A DNA stretch of 64,000 nucleotides from Streptomyces aurantiacus. Its GTDB lineage: Bacteria > Actinomycetota > Actinomycetes > Streptomycetales > Streptomycetaceae. The stretch covers positions 8,308,001 to 8,372,000 of the forward strand of contig NZ_CP114283.1 of the NCBI RefSeq assembly GCF_027107535.1, given 5' to 3'. This document shows positions 54,629 through 63,653 of this stretch, one piece after another; within the stretch, counting starts at the first letter, position 1, and each line of letters starts with the position of its first letter. The notes beneath the pieces are model-generated. The model was not told the origin of the DNA, ran no database searches, and saw only the letters and a list, made by a program, of their open reading frames with translations. A program made the position numbers and the translations under genes.

Positions 54629-54692
54629 TTCGAGTCGCGACATTCGAGCCGCGAACCTTTCAACCGTGCCATTCGAAACCGTGTCATTCGAA
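54629..54692. repeat. Two tandem repeat pairs built on TTCGA
   Basis: A 14-bp pair, TTCGAGTCGCGA at 54629 and TTCGAGCCGCGA at 54643, is followed by a 15-bp pair, ACCGTGCCATTCGAA (54663-54677) and ACCGTGTCATTCGAA (54678-54692), 14 of 15 identical. All lie in the 137-bp gap between the KR-protein and SnoaL-like genes, upstream of the latter's start. Confidence 0.6.
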
Positions 54693-54702
54693 AGGGCAGC
54701 GG

Positions 54703-57132
54703 TCAACCGTTTCCGATCGGCCCGCGAAGGCCTGTGACGGTCATGACGGGAGCCCTCGTTTCCGCGTTCTTCACTTTCCATACCCCGAGAGTTGGATCCA
54801 CCTCGATGAGGGAATCTCCGTGCTCCTCGGAATGGAGTGCGATACGGCCGAGAACCAGCGGGTCCTCAGCGACCGAAATCCCTTCGCTCTGCCGCGTGCC
54901 CGCCCGGACCACGTTCTCCAGCGCGGAGACGGAAAGCGCGGTGCGCGGGGCGTGGAGCGTCGCCCACAGGTCGTTGGGGACGCACGGCCGCACCACGGCC
55001 GACCGTCGGCCGTCCGGGCCCTCGGACCAGACGGCGGCCGGCACCACCGACGAGCGCCAGCTCAGCAGCGGCCGGCCGGATCGCCAGGTGGTCGTCCGCT
55101 GCACGTAGGGCCGGGGCAGGGCCGGGGAGCGAGCCTCGCCCGGCTCGTGGACGACACGCAGGCGTGCCTCCGGCCCGTCCCCACCGTCCGACACCCGCCG
55201 GAATCGCACCTCAACCACCCACGTGTCCCCCTCGTGGGCACCGCGCACCTCCCGTTCCCACACGGTCGGGCCGGCGTCGAGCCGCAGCAGGTCCAGCGGT
55301 ACGACGACCTCCTCCAGACAGCCGGCCCGCAGCGCGGGGAAGTCCTCGGGAACGATCCACTCCGCGCCGCGCACCGCGCTCTCCAGCAGGATGCTCACGG
55401 GAACGGCCGCGGCGCCGTCCAGCAGGAAGTCGCCCAGGACCGGTGCCCGGTCACGGTCGAACGTCACCCGCGACACCATGCGGACGTGCGGCTGGTACGT
55501 GGTCACCTCCCCGAGGTGGAAGATCCGCGGGTAGGTGCCGGTGAACCCCGGCAGGTCGGGCACGACGGGGTAGTCGGTCGCCTGGCCGGGGCTCATCGCC
55601 CTGCCCAGCGGCCCCACGAAGGTGACCTCCCCCTCGGAGCCGGCGCGCAGCTCGGCCTGCCACTTGGCGAGGCCGTCGGTGACGTCGATGGCCGCCATGT
55701 AGCGCAGCGTCGCCGAGAAGTTGGAGATGAGGCCGATACGGTCCCAGGTCGGCCAGGCCAGCGTCATCACGGGGAAGTCCGCACGGCGGCCGGCCCACCG
55801 GCCGAGCCGGGCCAGTCCCTCGTTGGCAGCGGCGTATTCGAGCTGGCCCACCATCCCGCCGAGCCGGCCGGTGAGGGAGCCGACGCTGCAGAAGAACTTG
55901 AGCCGGTGCTCCCGCAGTTCGCCGAAGAGGTTGAGGAAGCCCTCGATCTTCGTACGGACGGTCCGCAGGATCTCCTCGTCGGTCTTCTTGGGAAGCCTCG
56001 CCGCGGTGTCCACCCCCGCGTTGTGCACGACCCCGGTCAGTGCGGCGCCCTCACGCGCCAGCAGGGAGCGCACCTGCTCCAGGTCGGTGAAGTCGCACCG
56101 GGCGTAGTCGACGCGCAGCCCGCGGGACCTGGCCTCGGAGATGTTGGTGGCGAGTTCCCACCGGCTGCGGACACGGGCGATGTCCTGCCGGATCTCGGCC
56201 AATGTCGTCCCCTGCCGCAGCCGGGACCACAACTGCTGCTCGTACGCCTTGAGTTCGCTCTCTCCGACGCCGAACCACGGTTCGTCGCCGGTGGGGAAGT
56301 CCTCCCGGCCCGTCACCACGACCCGCAGGCCGTAGGTGGTGGCGAGGGAGCGGGCCAGCTCCCAGCCGATGCCCCGGCCACCCCCCGAGATCAGCACGCA
56401 GTCGTCGGGGCCGAGCGGGACGGCCGGACCCCCGGCGGGCCGGGCGACCGGGGTGAGCGTCAGCCGCTGCCCGTCGCGGTGACCGACCTCCAGCTCGCCG
56501 GGCCTGCCCAGTTCGGCGGCGACGATGCCCGGCAGGTCGTCGGCGGCGGTCAGGCTCGTGTCGACGACGCGTGCGTTGCAGTTCGGCAGTTCGCGGTGCA
56601 GCGTCTTCGCCAGTCCCGCCCAGATGCCGCCGAGCGGCTGGGCCAGGTCGTCCTGCGGGTGGTGCCCCAGGCCGCCGCCGAGATAGGTCACGGCCAGGTA
56701 GTACAGGCGTCGCGCCGATGTCTCGGCGGCCCAGTCGGCGTAGTGCTCGCGCAGCGCGGCGACCGTCTCCAGCAGCGGCTCGCGCCAGACCTCGCCCGGG
56801 TCACGGGTGCCGGACACGGCGGCGCCGGGTGCCGGGCCGCCCACGGTGAGGTCGACGATCGCGTCGACGGCGCCGTCGTCCCCGGGCCCGGGGGCCGCCG
56901 GGTGGCGGCGTACCAGGGCTCCGTGTCCGGTCAGCTCACGTGCCACGGCGGCGGCGGTCTCCTGGTCGCCGCCGAGGAGGAGCACCCGCATGCCCACGAG
57001 GCGCGCGGGGTCGGCGGGGGCCGTCGGCAGCGCGGTGAGCTGCCATTCCATCCGGCTCACCGCCTGCACCGGGGCGTTGCCGCCGACGCCTGTGGACACC
57101 GGCTCCGGCGGCCTTTCGCGTACGGGCGTCAT
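54703..57132 (-). CDS. Pfa-like synthase protein: ketoreductase plus pseudo-dehydratase
   Basis: An 809-residue protein. ATG 57132 is preferred because GAGGAAGG lies about 9 nt upstream; GTG 57159 is an alternative. Residues about 25-235 form the structural half of a ketoreductase (RRLYYLAVTYLGGGLGHH, LGGIWAGLAKTLHRELPNCN), a block seen in polyunsaturated-fatty-acid-type synthases. The catalytic half follows (GGGRGIG 250-256, Ser419, Tyr433, Asn437). Residues about 530-800 are a double-hotdog dehydratase-like region whose catalytic His is Phe569 (LGDFLLDG) and whose distal Asp region reads SALENVV. The ketoreductase should be active; the dehydratase should not. No KS, AT or ACP, so it must work in trans on the ACPs of the partner proteins. 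Confidence 0.82.
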   Translation of the reverse strand: MTPVRERPPEPVSTGVGGNAPVQAVSRMEWQLTALPTAPADPARLVGMRVLLLGGDQETAAAVARELTGHGALVRRHPAAPGPGDDGAVDAIVDLTVGGPAPGAAVSGTRDPGEVWREPLLETVAALREHYADWAAETSARRLYYLAVTYLGGGLGHHPQDDLAQPLGGIWAGLAKTLHRELPNCNARVVDTSLTAADDLPGIVAAELGRPGELEVGHRDGQRLTLTPVARPAGGPAVPLGPDDCVLISGGGRGIGWELARSLATTYGLRVVVTGREDFPTGDEPWFGVGESELKAYEQQLWSRLRQGTTLAEIRQDIARVRSRWELATNISEARSRGLRVDYARCDFTDLEQVRSLLAREGAALTGVVHNAGVDTAARLPKKTDEEILRTVRTKIEGFLNLFGELREHRLKFFCSVGSLTGRLGGMVGQLEYAAANEGLARLGRWAGRRADFPVMTLAWPTWDRIGLISNFSATLRYMAAIDVTDGLAKWQAELRAGSEGEVTFVGPLGRAMSPGQATDYPVVPDLPGFTGTYPRIFHLGEVTTYQPHVRMVSRVTFDRDRAPVLGDFLLDGAAAVPVSILLESAVRGAEWIVPEDFPALRAGCLEEVVVPLDLLRLDAGPTVWEREVRGAHEGDTWVVEVRFRRVSDGGDGPEARLRVVHEPGEARSPALPRPYVQRTTTWRSGRPLLSWRSSVVPAAVWSEGPDGRRSAVVRPCVPNDLWATLHAPRTALSVSALENVVRAGTRQSEGISVAEDPLVLGRIALHSEEHGDSLIEVDPTLGVWKVKNAETRAPVMTVTGLRGPIGNG

Positions 57133-57182
57133 GCTGCGTTTTCCTTCCTCGTCAGTCACGGGTGGCCGCGATTCCTTCCCTG

Positions 57183-60100
57183 TCAGTCACGGGTGGCCGC
57201 GACGGCTTCGCCGGTCCGGGCGTCGACATAGCCGATCAGCGTCGCCTGCATGTCCTTCATCTGCAGGAGCATCCGGCCGTCGGGCCGGGTGGCGATGAAC
57301 CGGTTGTCGACCAGGTCGGCGGCCAGGTCGAAGCCGGGCGGGGTGGCGTACAGGTCGATGTCCTCGCCGGCCCCGGACAGGGTCAGGTCGTTCGTCTCCT
57401 CGTACAGGTCGATGCGGCGGATCGACAGCGGCGCGGCGACGGGGATCAGATGACCGTCGACGAGGTCCAGTACGCCGACCCTGGCCAGGCCGTCCAGCAG
57501 GATGCTCGGAACGGTGAACCGCTGCCACGTCGGGTCGTCGGCGGGGAGCGACAGGGCGTAGCGGGCCCGCTTGCCGTTGGGGTGGACACGGGTGCCGGTG
57601 GTGGACACGAACGGCCCGGTCAGCCGCACCGGTGAGCCGGACTGGTGGTACGGGTCGGGCACCGGGGTGTCGTCCGCGGTGTCCCACGCCTCCCACAGCG
57701 GAGCGGCGGGGAAGGTGCCGGCGAGCAGCACCCGGGTGGTGAAGTGCACCCGGTCCTTGACGAGTACGACGCCGGCCGGTGACACCACGTCCTCGGTGAT
57801 CCGCACCTCGACTGTGGTCGTGTCGCCCGAGGACGCGGCGATCCGCGCGTGCAGCCGCTTCGGGGCGGTCGGCAGGTCGCGGTAGACGCGCAGGAAGTGC
57901 TCGAACCGCAGGTCCTCGAAAGCGACGACGTGCTGGTCGGGCGCCAGGTGCCGGGCGGCCTCCGCGGCCATTTCGGTGACGAACGTGCCCGGCAGGGTCG
58001 GCTCGCCGCGCACGGTGTGGTGTTCCAGGTAGCCGTCGGTGTCCAGGTCGAAGCGGCACTCGAACACGGCGGACGTCGCCGTCGACTCGACGACACGGCG
58101 CAGGAAGAAGCCGGGGGCCGGCGGCTGTGGCTGCGGCGCGACATCATCCGTACCGGCGGCCGACGCGACCGCATCCGCACCGGTGGCCGTACCTGCGGTC
58201 GCACCGGTGGCCGTTCCGCCCGTGAGGTAGCCGGGGTAGAACTCCTCGACGGTGACGCGTTCGGCGTCCCCCAGGTGCACGAGGGAAGGCCGCCGGACGG
58301 GCGCGTGCAGTTCCTGTACGAAGTGGTGCACGCCTTCGGGGACGGCCATGCTGCTGTAGGAGCCGGCCCGCTCGTAGTACGCCTTCGTCAGCTCGTTGGC
58401 GCCCATGCCGACACCGGCCCACAGTGTCCACCCGATGGTGAACTCGTGGAGTTCCGAGGTGGCCGCCGCATAGGTGGCCGCGCTGCCCAGGAAGTCGTTG
58501 GCCGAGGCGTAGTCGGACTCGCCCAGCTGCCCGAAGTACCCGAGCAGCGAACCGAAGTTGCACCACATGCGGGGCGGGGCGTCGCGCAGCGCGTACTTGA
58601 GGTTGAGGTACGACTCGACCTTCAGGTCACGGATGGAGGTGAACTCCGCGAAGTCCTTGTCCTTGATGAGCGCCGAGCGCTGCAGCCCGGCGGCGTTGAC
58701 CAGCAGATCGATCCGCCCGTGTTCCTGGAGCACCTCGCCGATGGCCTTCTCCACCTGGGCGTCGTCGCGCATGTCGCACTGCACGTAGGTGACCCGGCCC
58801 GCGCCGCTGTGCTCCGTCATCGCGTCGAGGTTGCGCCGGGCGTCGCGGGCGTTGAGCATCCGGTCGAAGGACTTGTTGAGGTCCGCCACGGAAGGGCGCT
58901 TGCCCGTGCCCGTGCCCGAGTCCTTGCCTTTCGCCTTGCCCTTGCCTTTGTTCTTGGTCTTGTTCCTGGCCTCGGCGAGTCCGGCTGAGATGTGGGCCGC
59001 CCGGCCCGCCGCGAACTCCTCGTCGCTGCCGGCGAAGACCGACGGCGGGTAGCTGTCCAGGTCGTTGCTGCCGAACACATGGATGCGGGGGCCGAATTCA
59101 GCGGCGACCGCCTTGAGCACCTCGGCGGTGATGCCTCGGGCGCCGCCGGCGACGACGACCACGGAGTCCCGGTCCAGGACCGCCGGGGCACAGGCGTCCA
59201 GGGCGATCGGCTCGTCGTTCAGCCGGTGGGTGCGGCGCACCCCGTCGGTGTCGACGACTACGGGGAAGTCCCGGTACGCCCGGCTCTCCTCCTCCACCAG
59301 CCTCACCGCGTCGCCCACTTCGGTGGCCGAGGTGAGCAGCGCGAAACTGGTGCTGTCGGTGAGCTCCCGGCCGGCGCTCTTGAGCAGACCGGTGAACAGC
59401 CCGGAGAAGGGGTGCGGGGTGCCGCCGGGCACCGCGTCGAGGAACAGCATGACGAGGGTGGACTCGGCGGTGGACAGCCCGTCATACGCGTGCTGGACAG
59501 CCAGATACGCCGCGTCGTGCAGGGCGAGAAGAGCCGAAGAAGCCTCGGTGAGCGACTGCCCGGCGGGTGCCGAGCGCCCCAGGTCGGCCAGCACACGCAG
59601 ATGCGTGACCGGTCGCCCGGCGCCCGCCAGGGCCTCGCGGACGGCGTCGGCGGTGACCTCGGGCAGGTGGTGCCAGCCGGGGCGGGGCGCCGCCAGCGGG
59701 GTGGTGGACAGCACGGTCAGGGCGGCGTCGGCGCTTGCCGCCTCGGCCAGCGGGCCGGGGGCGTCGGTGACGACGAGGGCACCGTCCGGCAGGAACGGAA
59801 TCGGCTCGCGCACCCGCCGGGGCGGGGTCGCCTCGAGCACCGGGATCTGGCGGCGCACCCGCAGCGGGACGCCCTCCCCGGTGTGCGTGGCCGACACGAA
59901 GCGCTCCGGCAGGGTGCCGGTGACGGCGGCGCCGTGTGACCGGCCCTGCTCCGGGGTGGGCCCGGCGAGGGCGGCGGGGCCGGGCACGGTCAGCCGGAGC
60001 CGGGCACCCGGTGCGCCGCCGGTCTGGTCGCAGGAGACCTCCACCGTGCCGGCGGGCCTGTGCAGGGCCTTCAGTACGGCAAGTCCCCCGGCGGCGCCCA

Positions 60101-63100
60101 GATAACGGGCGTGCTCGGGCTCTGTGCACCGCACGGAGTCCCGTACGGAGTCCCGCTCGGATACGGCGCCGGCCTGTGCGGCGGCGCTGCCGAGCGGCTC
60201 GTCGACGTACGCCAGGATCGGCAGGCCCTCGCGCTTCGCCCGCTCCTCGGTGGCGAGGGCGAACAGGAAGGCGCCCTCGGCCAGTTGCTGCTCCTTCTCC
60301 GGGAGCAGGTCGCCGATGAGGGCGCGGTACTCCGGGAGGCTGTTGCCGTTGATGCCGCCGGCCAGCGCGAAGTCCAGCTCGCCGGTGCGCAGATAGCGGC
60401 CGGCCGAGGTGATCGACGACAGGGCGGAGGCGAAACCGGAGTCCATCGTCATGTTCGGGCCGTGCAGGTCGAAGTAGTTCGACACCCGGGCGGAGATGAT
60501 GTTGGGCATCTGGCCGGGGAAAGCGTCCTCGTTGGACTCCGGGATCAACGCCCGTACCTGCTCGCGCAGTTGCTCCAGCACCTGGGCGGCGGCCGGGGAT
60601 CCGGCCAGCGGTGAGTCGGCGAGGGCCTGCCCGATGTCGTCGAGGTAGCAGCGGTTCGCGTACAGCATGGCGGCCCGGGTCGGTCCCATGTGCCCGACGA
60701 AGACACCGGTCTTGGCGGCCTGCTTGCCCCAGAACTCGGGCATCTGGTCACGGAGCCGGTGGGCGCACTGCAGGATCATCAGCTGGCACCGGTCCAGGGC
60801 CCTGATGGTCTTGGGAGGCAGCCGGACCTCGTTGAACGGCGGCGACGGGTACGCGGTGCCGAAGGTGTCCAGCGGCGGCTTCCCGCCGGCCAGCCAGCCC
60901 GACACCTCCTTGTGGTCCGCCAGGCCGGGCAGGTGCGACGACCACCCGACGATGGCCACCCGGCTGTCGGGGTCCGGCTTCTTGGTGGCCGGGATCGTCC
61001 CGGCGGGGACCGCCGTCGCCCGGGTGTGGGCCGCCCCGGTCACGGCTGCCCCTGCCGGAACCGCGTCGGCCGGGACGGCCTCGGCCACGTCGGCCACGGC
61101 TGCCGCTGACGCAGCCGCGACGGCGGGGACGGCCTCCGACGAGGTCGCCGCCGACGGGCCCGCGGCGGGCGGCGCCACGCGTGGCTGGTTCTCGGCGACG
61201 ATCAGGTGCGCGTTGGTCCCGCCGAAGCCGAACCCGGAGACGGCGGCGAGCCGGGGCCGGTCACCGCGCCCGGACCACTGCGCCGCCTCGGACGGGATGT
61301 CCAGCTGGGTCTCGGCGAGGCGGAAGTCCTCGCGGGGGTTGGTGAAGCGGTACTGGCCGGGAATGGTCCGCTTTTCGAGGCCCTTCAGGTTCTCGATGAG
61401 CGAGACGACTCCGGCCGCCCAGCCGGTGTGCCCGATCAGGGACTTGTTGGAGGTGACCGCGGTGGGCCGGGCCGTGCCGAAGTGCTCCCGCAGCGTGGAG
61501 AACTCCGCGAGGTCGCCGGCGGGGGTGCCGGTCGCGTGCGCGTTGATCCAGTCCACGTCGTCGCCGTTCACGTCACCGTTCTCCAGCGCGCGCCGCACGG
61601 CGAGGCTCTGGCCGGCCGAGTTCGGCGCGTAGATCGCCTTGCCCTTGCCGTCCGAGGAGGAACCGAACGCCCGCAGCACGCCGAGGACCTGGTCACCGTC
61701 CTCCTGGGCCTTGCTCAGGCGCTTGAGTACGACGAGGGCGGCGCCGTCGGCGAAGATCACACCGTCGGCCGCCTCGTCCAGGGCGTGCACCTTGCCGCTC
61801 TTGGACAGTCCCTGAAGCTTGGAGAAGAGCACGGTGCCGCGCGGCGCCAGGGCGAAGGCCCCGCCGCACACCGCGATGTCCTGCTTGCCCATCAGCAGAC
61901 CCTTGGCCGCGATGTCGATGGCGTAGAGCGACGAGGAGCACGCGGTGTCGACCATGTGGAGCTCGGTGGACGACGGCAGGATGCCCCGCATGGCCAGTTC
62001 GCCGACCCGGTGCGGCAGGAACCGGGACGGGTTGCTGCCGCCGCGCCGGTAGCGGCGGGTCAACGACTCGTCGATGCCTGCGCGCAGCGCGGCACGCTCG
62101 TCGTCGGACATCGCCAGGTCGTCGACGATCTCGTGCGTCATCCTGGTCACGCCGGCCAGGACCCCGGCCTCCTCCAGGTGCTGGCTGCCGTCCGGGGTGT
62201 AACCGACCACGAAGGAGCAGCGGTCGGTGTCGCCGCGGCGGACCCCGTCGAGCGCCTGGACCATGCTGTGGCGGAGCCACCGGGTGGTGTACTCCTGCTC
62301 GTCGGGGCCCCCTTCCATACCGTCCAGGGCGCCGTCGGCGGGCTGGAAGCCGGTGATGAACACACAGCGGTCGGCGTACGCCTTGTCCTCGGCGGCCGTG
62401 TCCGCCGAGTGGAAGCTCCGGTGCTGCCAGCGGTCCTCGGGGACCTCGACGAACAGTTCGTCCCCCGTCATGCGGAGCTTCCAGAACTCCTCCGGGCTGT
62501 TCGCCCCGGCGACGGCGAGGCCCATGCCGACGACGGCGATCGAGTCGTCCCCGAACTCCGCCTCGGCGAAGGGCACTTCGGCTGCCGCCACGGGCTCCAA
62601 GGGCTCCACGGGCGTCTCGGCCACGGCTTCGACGCGCCGCACCGAGGCCGGCTCCGGCACGGCAGCCGGCTGGGCCGGGGACAGCGCGGCGGGATCCGGA
62701 GCAGGCCGGGCCTGCGCCGTCGGCTGCTCCTCCGGCGCGGCGGGAGGCGCGGCGGGAGGCGAGAGCAGGGCGGCGCCCAGCGTGAGGCCGCCGTCGGCGA
62801 GGATGACCTGGCCGGTGATCCAGCGGGCGTCGTCGGAGGCGAGGAAGGCCACCACGGTGGCGAACTCCTCCGGTGTGCCGAGCCGCCCCCAGGGGGTGGC
62901 CCGCGCGATGACGTCCTGCATCTGGGCCGCTTGGGGGAACTTGTCCGCCACCTCGCTGCTCAGCATGGCGGCGGACGCCGTGTTGACCCGGATGCCGAGC
63001 GGTGCCAGCTCCACGGCCAGGTACCGGGCCGCGGCCTCGGCCGCGGCCTTCGCCGGCGCGCACGCCAGGTAGTTGGCCATCACCATCTGGGAGCCGCCGA

Positions 63101-63530
63101 GGGCGGAGACGGTGACGATCGAACCGCCACCGCCCCTGGCCATCAGCGGCGCGGCAGCGCGTGCGCAGCGCAGCCCGCCCTTGTAGTTGACCTCGATGGC
63201 CCTGTCGAGGTGCTCGTCGGTGATCTCGTCCAGCGGCAGCAGCGCGCCGTCGGCGGCGCTGTTGACGAGGATGTCGAGCCGGCCGTGCAGCCGGTCCGTC
63301 TCCGCGAACATCCGGTCGACCTGTTCCTGCCTGGCCACTGATCCACGGACCAGGTCGACCCGGTGGCCCTCGGCGGTCAGCTCGTCGCGGGTCGCCTTGG
63401 CCTGGTCGTGCGAGTGGAAGTAGTTGAGGACGATCGAGGCGCCGCGCGAGGCGAGTTCACGCGCGATGGCCTTGCCTATCCCTTTCGATCCGCCGGTGAC
63501 CAGGGCCACCTTGCCTGTGAGGTCTTTCAT
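57183..63530 (-). CDS. Pfa-like megasynthase: FabL-type ER - KS - degenerate KS/CLF - KR - DH
   Basis: A 2115-residue protein. (1) Residues 1-255: an SDR close to FabL enoyl-ACP reductase (VNSAADGALLPL; RYLAVELAPLGIRVN) with the FabL-specific Tyr154-X6-Lys161 spacing instead of the ketoreductase Tyr-X3-Lys. (2) about 327-782: ketosynthase with Cys531 (DTACSS), His665 (HATGT), His701 (NKSLIGH). (3) Ala/Pro linker, then about 857-1220: KS-like domain with DSGF at the Cys position (Phe1033) and no catalytic histidines, like a chain-length factor. (4) about 1245-1765: ketoreductase (GGARGIT 1462-1468, Ser1661, Tyr1674, Asn1678) with a Lys/Gly-rich loop at 1523-1544. (5) about 1805-2060: dehydratase with His1838 and Asp2013. 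KS-CLF-DH and this KR type are hallmarks of PUFA/secondary-lipid synthases. No AT or ACP here. Confidence 0.88.
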   Translation of the reverse strand: MKDLTGKVALVTGGSKGIGKAIARELASRGASIVLNYFHSHDQAKATRDELTAEGHRVDLVRGSVARQEQVDRMFAETDRLHGRLDILVNSAADGALLPLDEITDEHLDRAIEVNYKGGLRCARAAAPLMARGGGGSIVTVSALGGSQMVMANYLACAPAKAAAEAAARYLAVELAPLGIRVNTASAAMLSSEVADKFPQAAQMQDVIARATPWGRLGTPEEFATVVAFLASDDARWITGQVILADGGLTLGAALLSPPAAPPAAPEEQPTAQARPAPDPAALSPAQPAAVPEPASVRRVEAVAETPVEPLEPVAAAEVPFAEAEFGDDSIAVVGMGLAVAGANSPEEFWKLRMTGDELFVEVPEDRWQHRSFHSADTAAEDKAYADRCVFITGFQPADGALDGMEGGPDEQEYTTRWLRHSMVQALDGVRRGDTDRCSFVVGYTPDGSQHLEEAGVLAGVTRMTHEIVDDLAMSDDERAALRAGIDESLTRRYRRGGSNPSRFLPHRVGELAMRGILPSSTELHMVDTACSSSLYAIDIAAKGLLMGKQDIAVCGGAFALAPRGTVLFSKLQGLSKSGKVHALDEAADGVIFADGAALVVLKRLSKAQEDGDQVLGVLRAFGSSSDGKGKAIYAPNSAGQSLAVRRALENGDVNGDDVDWINAHATGTPAGDLAEFSTLREHFGTARPTAVTSNKSLIGHTGWAAGVVSLIENLKGLEKRTIPGQYRFTNPREDFRLAETQLDIPSEAAQWSGRGDRPRLAAVSGFGFGGTNAHLIVAENQPRVAPPAAGPSAATSSEAVPAVAAASAAAVADVAEAVPADAVPAGAAVTGAAHTRATAVPAGTIPATKKPDPDSRVAIVGWSSHLPGLADHKEVSGWLAGGKPPLDTFGTAYPSPPFNEVRLPPKTIRALDRCQLMILQCAHRLRDQMPEFWGKQAAKTGVFVGHMGPTRAAMLYANRCYLDDIGQALADSPLAGSPAAAQVLEQLREQVRALIPESNEDAFPGQMPNIISARVSNYFDLHGPNMTMDSGFASALSSITSAGRYLRTGELDFALAGGINGNSLPEYRALIGDLLPEKEQQLAEGAFLFALATEERAKREGLPILAYVDEPLGSAAAQAGAVSERDSVRDSVRCTEPEHARYLGAAGGLAVLKALHRPAGTVEVSCDQTGGAPGARLRLTVPGPAALAGPTPEQGRSHGAAVTGTLPERFVSATHTGEGVPLRVRRQIPVLEATPPRRVREPIPFLPDGALVVTDAPGPLAEAASADAALTVLSTTPLAAPRPGWHHLPEVTADAVREALAGAGRPVTHLRVLADLGRSAPAGQSLTEASSALLALHDAAYLAVQHAYDGLSTAESTLVMLFLDAVPGGTPHPFSGLFTGLLKSAGRELTDSTSFALLTSATEVGDAVRLVEEESRAYRDFPVVVDTDGVRRTHRLNDEPIALDACAPAVLDRDSVVVVAGGARGITAEVLKAVAAEFGPRIHVFGSNDLDSYPPSVFAGSDEEFAAGRAAHISAGLAEARNKTKNKGKGKAKGKDSGTGTGKRPSVADLNKSFDRMLNARDARRNLDAMTEHSGAGRVTYVQCDMRDDAQVEKAIGEVLQEHGRIDLLVNAAGLQRSALIKDKDFAEFTSIRDLKVESYLNLKYALRDAPPRMWCNFGSLLGYFGQLGESDYASANDFLGSAATYAAATSELHEFTIGWTLWAGVGMGANELTKAYYERAGSYSSMAVPEGVHHFVQELHAPVRRPSLVHLGDAERVTVEEFYPGYLTGGTATGATAGTATGADAVASAAGTDDVAPQPQPPAPGFFLRRVVESTATSAVFECRFDLDTDGYLEHHTVRGEPTLPGTFVTEMAAEAARHLAPDQHVVAFEDLRFEHFLRVYRDLPTAPKRLHARIAASSGDTTTVEVRITEDVVSPAGVVLVKDRVHFTTRVLLAGTFPAAPLWEAWDTADDTPVPDPYHQSGSPVRLTGPFVSTTGTRVHPNGKRARYALSLPADDPTWQRFTVPSILLDGLARVGVLDLVDGHLIPVAAPLSIRRIDLYEETNDLTLSGAGEDIDLYATPPGFDLAADLVDNRFIATRPDGRMLLQMKDMQATLIGYVDARTGEAVAATRD

Positions 63531-63653
63531 GGAACACGTGCCCTTCTGGAGCCGAGAGCGAGGGGAAGCCGGGAGGAAGTGAGGAAGCAGGGGGAAGCCG
63601 GCGGAACGAAGAGCCGGCGGAACGGGAGGCCGACAGCAGCCCCCTGCGCGCCG

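Noticed and set aside
57183..58400. Product-template or thioesterase domain at the end of the large synthase protein
   Set aside because: The His1838 / Asp2013 pair and spacing fit a double-hotdog dehydratase, and no GxSxG thioesterase motif is present.
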